NCBI GenBank assembly: GCA_036725605.1
Contig: DAIMDW010000002.1
Span: forward strand, 1 to 64,000
DNA from: CALBTQ01 sp036725605
GTDB taxonomy: Bacteria > Lernaellota > Lernaellaia > Lernaellales > Lernaellaceae
Direction: 5' to 3'
DNA: 64,000 bases
Position 1 is the first letter of the stretch. Every line of letters begins with the position of its first letter. Of this stretch, positions 61,714-64,000 are shown piece after piece. The notes beneath the pieces were generated by a model. That model was not told the origin of the DNA. It searched no databases and was given only the letters and a program-made list of their open reading frames with translations. A program made the translations under genes and the position numbers.

Positions 61714-62853
61714 TCACCCGATGATCATCTGCTCGACTTCCAGGCCGCCGGTTTCGAAACGCTTGAGGTTGTAGCTGGCCAGGTCCTCGTGCAGCGTGCC
61801 GGTAACCAGGTGTTCGGCGATCATCTCGCTCATGGCCGGAGCGAACATGAAGCCGTGGCCCATCAGGCCATGGTACTGGTAGAAGTTGGTCGGTTTCTCG
61901 ACGTAGCCGATGATCGGGTTCGTGTCCGGCGTGATGTCGTAGAAGCCCGCCCACTGCCGCAGCAGCTTGACGCCGGAGAAACGCGGCACGAGTTTGATCA
62001 TCAACCGGCTGACCTTCTGGATGAACGCGAAGGTCGATTCGTAATCGCTCGCCGGCCCCTTGTCCAAACCGACGCAGGAGTAGATTTCGCCGCGCATGGT
62101 CTGCGCCACGTACATCCCGCTGTCCATCGGAATCAGGTTCGGCCCGAGAAACGGATGCAGCGCCTCGGTGACGATCGCCTCGTGTTTTTCCTTTTCGTTG
62201 GGCAGTTCCAGCCCGACCTTCGCGGCGATCTCCGGCGACCACGCGGCCGCGCACAGCACGACCAGATCGCAGTCGAACTTCCCCTTGGGCGTGGCCACCC
62301 GGGCGATTTTGTCGCCCTCGACCTCCAGGTCGATCACCTCGTGGAACGGGCGCACCTTGACCCCGAGTTGCTCGCAGACCTTGGTGTAGCCCCAGACCAT
62401 CGCGAAGGGGAAGCACACGCCGTCGCGGTGATGGTAGATGCCCAGCTTCATGCCGTCGGTGCTGATTTCCGGCACCATCTTTTTAATCTGTCCGGGCGTG
62501 AGCAACCGCGTGTGCACGCCGTTTTCCAGTTGCAGCTTGTTGTTCTTCTCGAACATCGCGGCCTGTTGGTCGGTGTAGGCGAGGAACAGGTAGCCGCCCT
62601 GGCGGAACCAGTTGTTGAAGCCGGTGTCGACCGGAAAGCGTTCGAACAGTTCGGTCGAGCGCTTCATGATGCGGATGTTGTCGGCGGTCGACCACTGGCT
62701 GCGCACGCCGCCGCCGCAACGCGCCGACGCGCCCGCGTTGAGGTGCTCGCGATCGAGCACGGTGATGTCCTTCCAGCCACGCTTGGCCAGGTTCCACGCC
62801 AGGCTCAGGCCGACAATGCCGCCGCCGATGATGATCGTTTTCGGGCCGTTCAT
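61714..62853 (-). CDS. DAO-family FAD oxidoreductase (SoxB/HcnC/proline dehydrogenase beta-like)
   Basis: The 379-residue protein has the FAD-binding beginning TIIIGGGIVGLSLAWNLAKRG, a GASARCGGGVRSQW region and the C-terminal DAO motif GLMGHGFMFAPAMSEMIAEHL. It oxidises an amine carbon-nitrogen bond in substrates such as sarcosine, proline, glycine or opines; which one is unclear. The gene overlaps the small [2Fe-2S] gene by 4 bp. The three-gene order (NAD/FAD subunit, BFD-like protein, DAO subunit) matches heteromeric proline or opine dehydrogenases. A strong terminator follows. Confidence 0.88.
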   Translation of the reverse strand: MNGPKTIIIGGGIVGLSLAWNLAKRGWKDITVLDREHLNAGASARCGGGVRSQWSTADNIRIMKRSTELFERFPVDTGFNNWFRQGGYLFLAYTDQQAAMFEKNNKLQLENGVHTRLLTPGQIKKMVPEISTDGMKLGIYHHRDGVCFPFAMVWGYTKVCEQLGVKVRPFHEVIDLEVEGDKIARVATPKGKFDCDLVVLCAAAWSPEIAAKVGLELPNEKEKHEAIVTEALHPFLGPNLIPMDSGMYVAQTMRGEIYSCVGLDKGPASDYESTFAFIQKVSRLMIKLVPRFSGVKLLRQWAGFYDITPDTNPIIGYVEKPTNFYQYHGLMGHGFMFAPAMSEMIAEHLVTGTLHEDLASYNLKRFETGGLEVEQMIIG

Positions 62854-63128
62854 TGCGCGCCCTCCTCTTTCTCACCGGCGAACGCGGCCAGCGGCGCCCA
62901 GGACAACGGCGGGCGGCTGATCATCGGATGAATGTCCTCGACCGGCACGCCCTCGGCGCGCAGCACTTCGGCGATGTGGACCAGACAGTTCTTGCCCTGG
63001 CACGGTCCGGTGCCGACGGCGAGATACCGTTTGATCGATTCGATGTCCCGCATGCCGTGCGCGATCGCCTCGCGCACTTCTTCCACAGTGACGTCTTCGC
63101 AGCGACAGATGATTGTTTTGCGCGGCAT
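62850..63128 (-). CDS. BFD-like [2Fe-2S] protein of the amine dehydrogenase complex
   Basis: The 92-residue protein has CRCEDVTVEEVREAI and VGTGPCQGKNC, a Cys-x-Cys...Cys-x4-Cys layout for one [2Fe-2S] cluster as in the BFD family. Such small proteins carry electrons between the two FAD subunits in hydrogen cyanide synthase, opine oxidase and proline dehydrogenase complexes. Its start lies 1 base after the stop of the upstream FAD subunit, and its stop overlaps the DAO gene. Confidence 0.88.
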   Translation of the reverse strand: MPRKTIICRCEDVTVEEVREAIAHGMRDIESIKRYLAVGTGPCQGKNCLVHIAEVLRAEGVPVEDIHPMISRPPLSWAPLAAFAGEKEEGAQ

Positions 63129-63129
63129 C

Positions 63130-64000
63130 TCACGCCTCCATCAGCGCGGCCAGTTCGGCGCGGCGCTCGTCATTCGGGTGCACATCCAGGGCGGCGGCCA
63201 GGCCGGCGACGCGGCCGCGACGCACCGCCTCGTCGGCGGCGCACTCGCCCCACATCTCGCCGGTCGTCCACAACGTCGGCTCGCTGGTCTTGCCGGTCGC
63301 GTCGACCTGCGCGACAAAGCCGTGCAGCTCGGGCGCGTAACGCACCTCGGCCCCGGCCTGCGCGGCCAGCTCCCAACTGGGCGACAGAGGCGCACAGGCC
63401 GCCACCAGATCGCAAGGCATTTTCACCCGTTCGCCGCCGCCCGTCGGCTCCAGGTGCAATCCCTTGAGGTGGAAATTGCCGCTCGCTTTGTCGACGCGAT
63501 AACCCTGGAAAATCGGTACGCCGCGGCTCTGGATCCGTTCGGCCAGCGCACCGTCGCCGGCGATCGTTTTTTCCGCCGAGACCAGTCCGCGCACGCCCAC
63601 GCCGATCTCCGGCAGCTTTTCGGCGAGGATCAACGCGGCGTCGTTCGTACCCAGTACGGTGCACGAGACCGCCGGGCAGACGCCCCAGCGCACGATGAGC
63701 TTGAGCAGACCGCGTCCGCTGAAGATGTTGGGCAGATCGGAGTTGCCGAACTGCGGCGGTTGATCGTACGCGCCGGTCGCGACGATCACCCGCCTGGCCT
63801 TGATCAACAGCAAACCGCCTTGGTGCAGCACCGCCCAGAAACCTTCGCGGTAATGGCCGATGCACTCGGCGGCGGTGAGCACGCGCACACCGGCTTCGTC
63901 GAGCTTCACTTTTTGCGCGGCGACCCAGGCCGGACCGTCGGCGGCCTCGCCCACCGGGCCGGGCCAGCCGACCAGATGCCCACCCAATTCGGGAGCATCC
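63130..64000 (-). CDS. FAD-dependent pyridine nucleotide-disulfide oxidoreductase subunit, N-terminus cut by window edge
   Basis: The visible 289 residues run to a stop at 63130-63132 and continue past base 64000 in frame (DAPELGGHLVGWPG at the edge), so the start is outside. Features are VIVATGAYDQPPQFGN (FAD contact), CTVLGTNDAALILAEKLPE (second Rossmann), and LWTTGEMWGECAADEAVRRGRVAG (FAD/C-terminal). These fit the alpha subunit (HcnB/OoxA/PDH-alpha type) that takes electrons from the DAO subunit. It is the first of the three genes in the operon. Confidence 0.85.
   Translation of the reverse strand, partial: DAPELGGHLVGWPGPVGEAADGPAWVAAQKVKLDEAGVRVLTAAECIGHYREGFWAVLHQGGLLLIKARRVIVATGAYDQPPQFGNSDLPNIFSGRGLLKLIVRWGVCPAVSCTVLGTNDAALILAEKLPEIGVGVRGLVSAEKTIAGDGALAERIQSRGVPIFQGYRVDKASGNFHLKGLHLEPTGGGERVKMPCDLVAACAPLSPSWELAAQAGAEVRYAPELHGFVAQVDATGKTSEPTLWTTGEMWGECAADEAVRRGRVAGLAAALDVHPNDERRAELAALMEA

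Overview
This window looks like a chromosomal segment of a GC-rich Gram-negative bacterium with a broadly deltaproteobacterial gene style. Outer-membrane beta-barrels, a TonB-like protein, many lipoproteins, MltD and PlsB point to a two-membrane cell. Multiheme cytochromes, a selenocysteine formate dehydrogenase without a membrane subunit, NtrC-type sigma-54 activators, a DUF4388 protein and lipoproteins with aspartate-rich linkers fit Desulfobacterota or Myxococcota relatives, or a neighbouring candidate phylum. I cannot name the organism. No rRNA, tRNA, CRISPR array, prophage or intact insertion sequence was seen.

Layout. 0-6.2 kb: a tightly overlapping minus-strand operon of RNase HII, YraN, a sensor kinase, an NtrC-type regulator, a periplasmic coiled-coil protein and an outer-membrane barrel. 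6.3-8.9 kb: a tetraheme cytochrome and a large cytochrome fusing eleven c-type haem sites to a membrane cytochrome b part. 8.9-15.2 kb: aspartate aminotransferase, CoaD, RsmD, PlsB, a DUF5610 protein and a Cys-rich lipoprotein. 15.3-18.8 kb: an Asp-linker lipoprotein with a DUF218-like domain, then a beta-propeller gene between two nearly identical 172-bp direct repeats, then a cluster of GTGGGAC/GTCCCAC motifs. 18.8-27 kb: cytidine deaminase and a formate region (OFA-type transporter, small beta-carbonic anhydrase, FdhA with an in-frame UGA, FdhB, FdhE). Two copies of one palindrome, TGAATGA-N4-TCATTCA, lie in the two intergenic regions of this formate cluster. 27-35.2 kb: a phospholipase D-type protein, a second kinase/regulator pair, DUF302 and a copper P-type ATPase. 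35.7-39.9 kb: a minus-strand run of a small membrane protein, TlpA, two outer-membrane barrels and a radical SAM enzyme. 40-47.6 kb: MltD with LysM repeats, an orphan DNA methyltransferase, an HtrA-type lipoprotein protease, an MFS transporter with an inserted helical repeat array, and a secretin-like protein. 47.7-57.6 kb: a DUF4388/TPR protein, a methyltransferase with a Cys-rich tail, GpsA, an SNF-type symporter coupled to a small anchored protein, CysS, a DsbA-like protein and a TonB-like protein. 57.8-61.3 kb: a translationally coupled Asp-box propeller and a DUF4434-like Asp-linker lipoprotein. 61.3-64 kb: a repeat-rich stretch, then a three-gene FAD/[2Fe-2S] dehydrogenase complex cut by the window edge.

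How the genes may work together. The transporter, carbonic anhydrase and FdhAB would import or exchange formate, oxidise it in the periplasm and handle the CO2/bicarbonate. Electrons could pass to periplasmic cytochromes such as the tetraheme protein, and perhaps to the cytochrome b/c fusion. The shared palindrome suggests one TetR-like regulator, not encoded here, over the transporter and dehydrogenase. GpsA and PlsB supply glycerol-3-phosphate and acylate it for phospholipids. Several repeat families (the 172-bp repeat, a REP-like GGTGGCACTGATAC family and a PEPVEG-type element inside a gene) show a repeat-rich genome.
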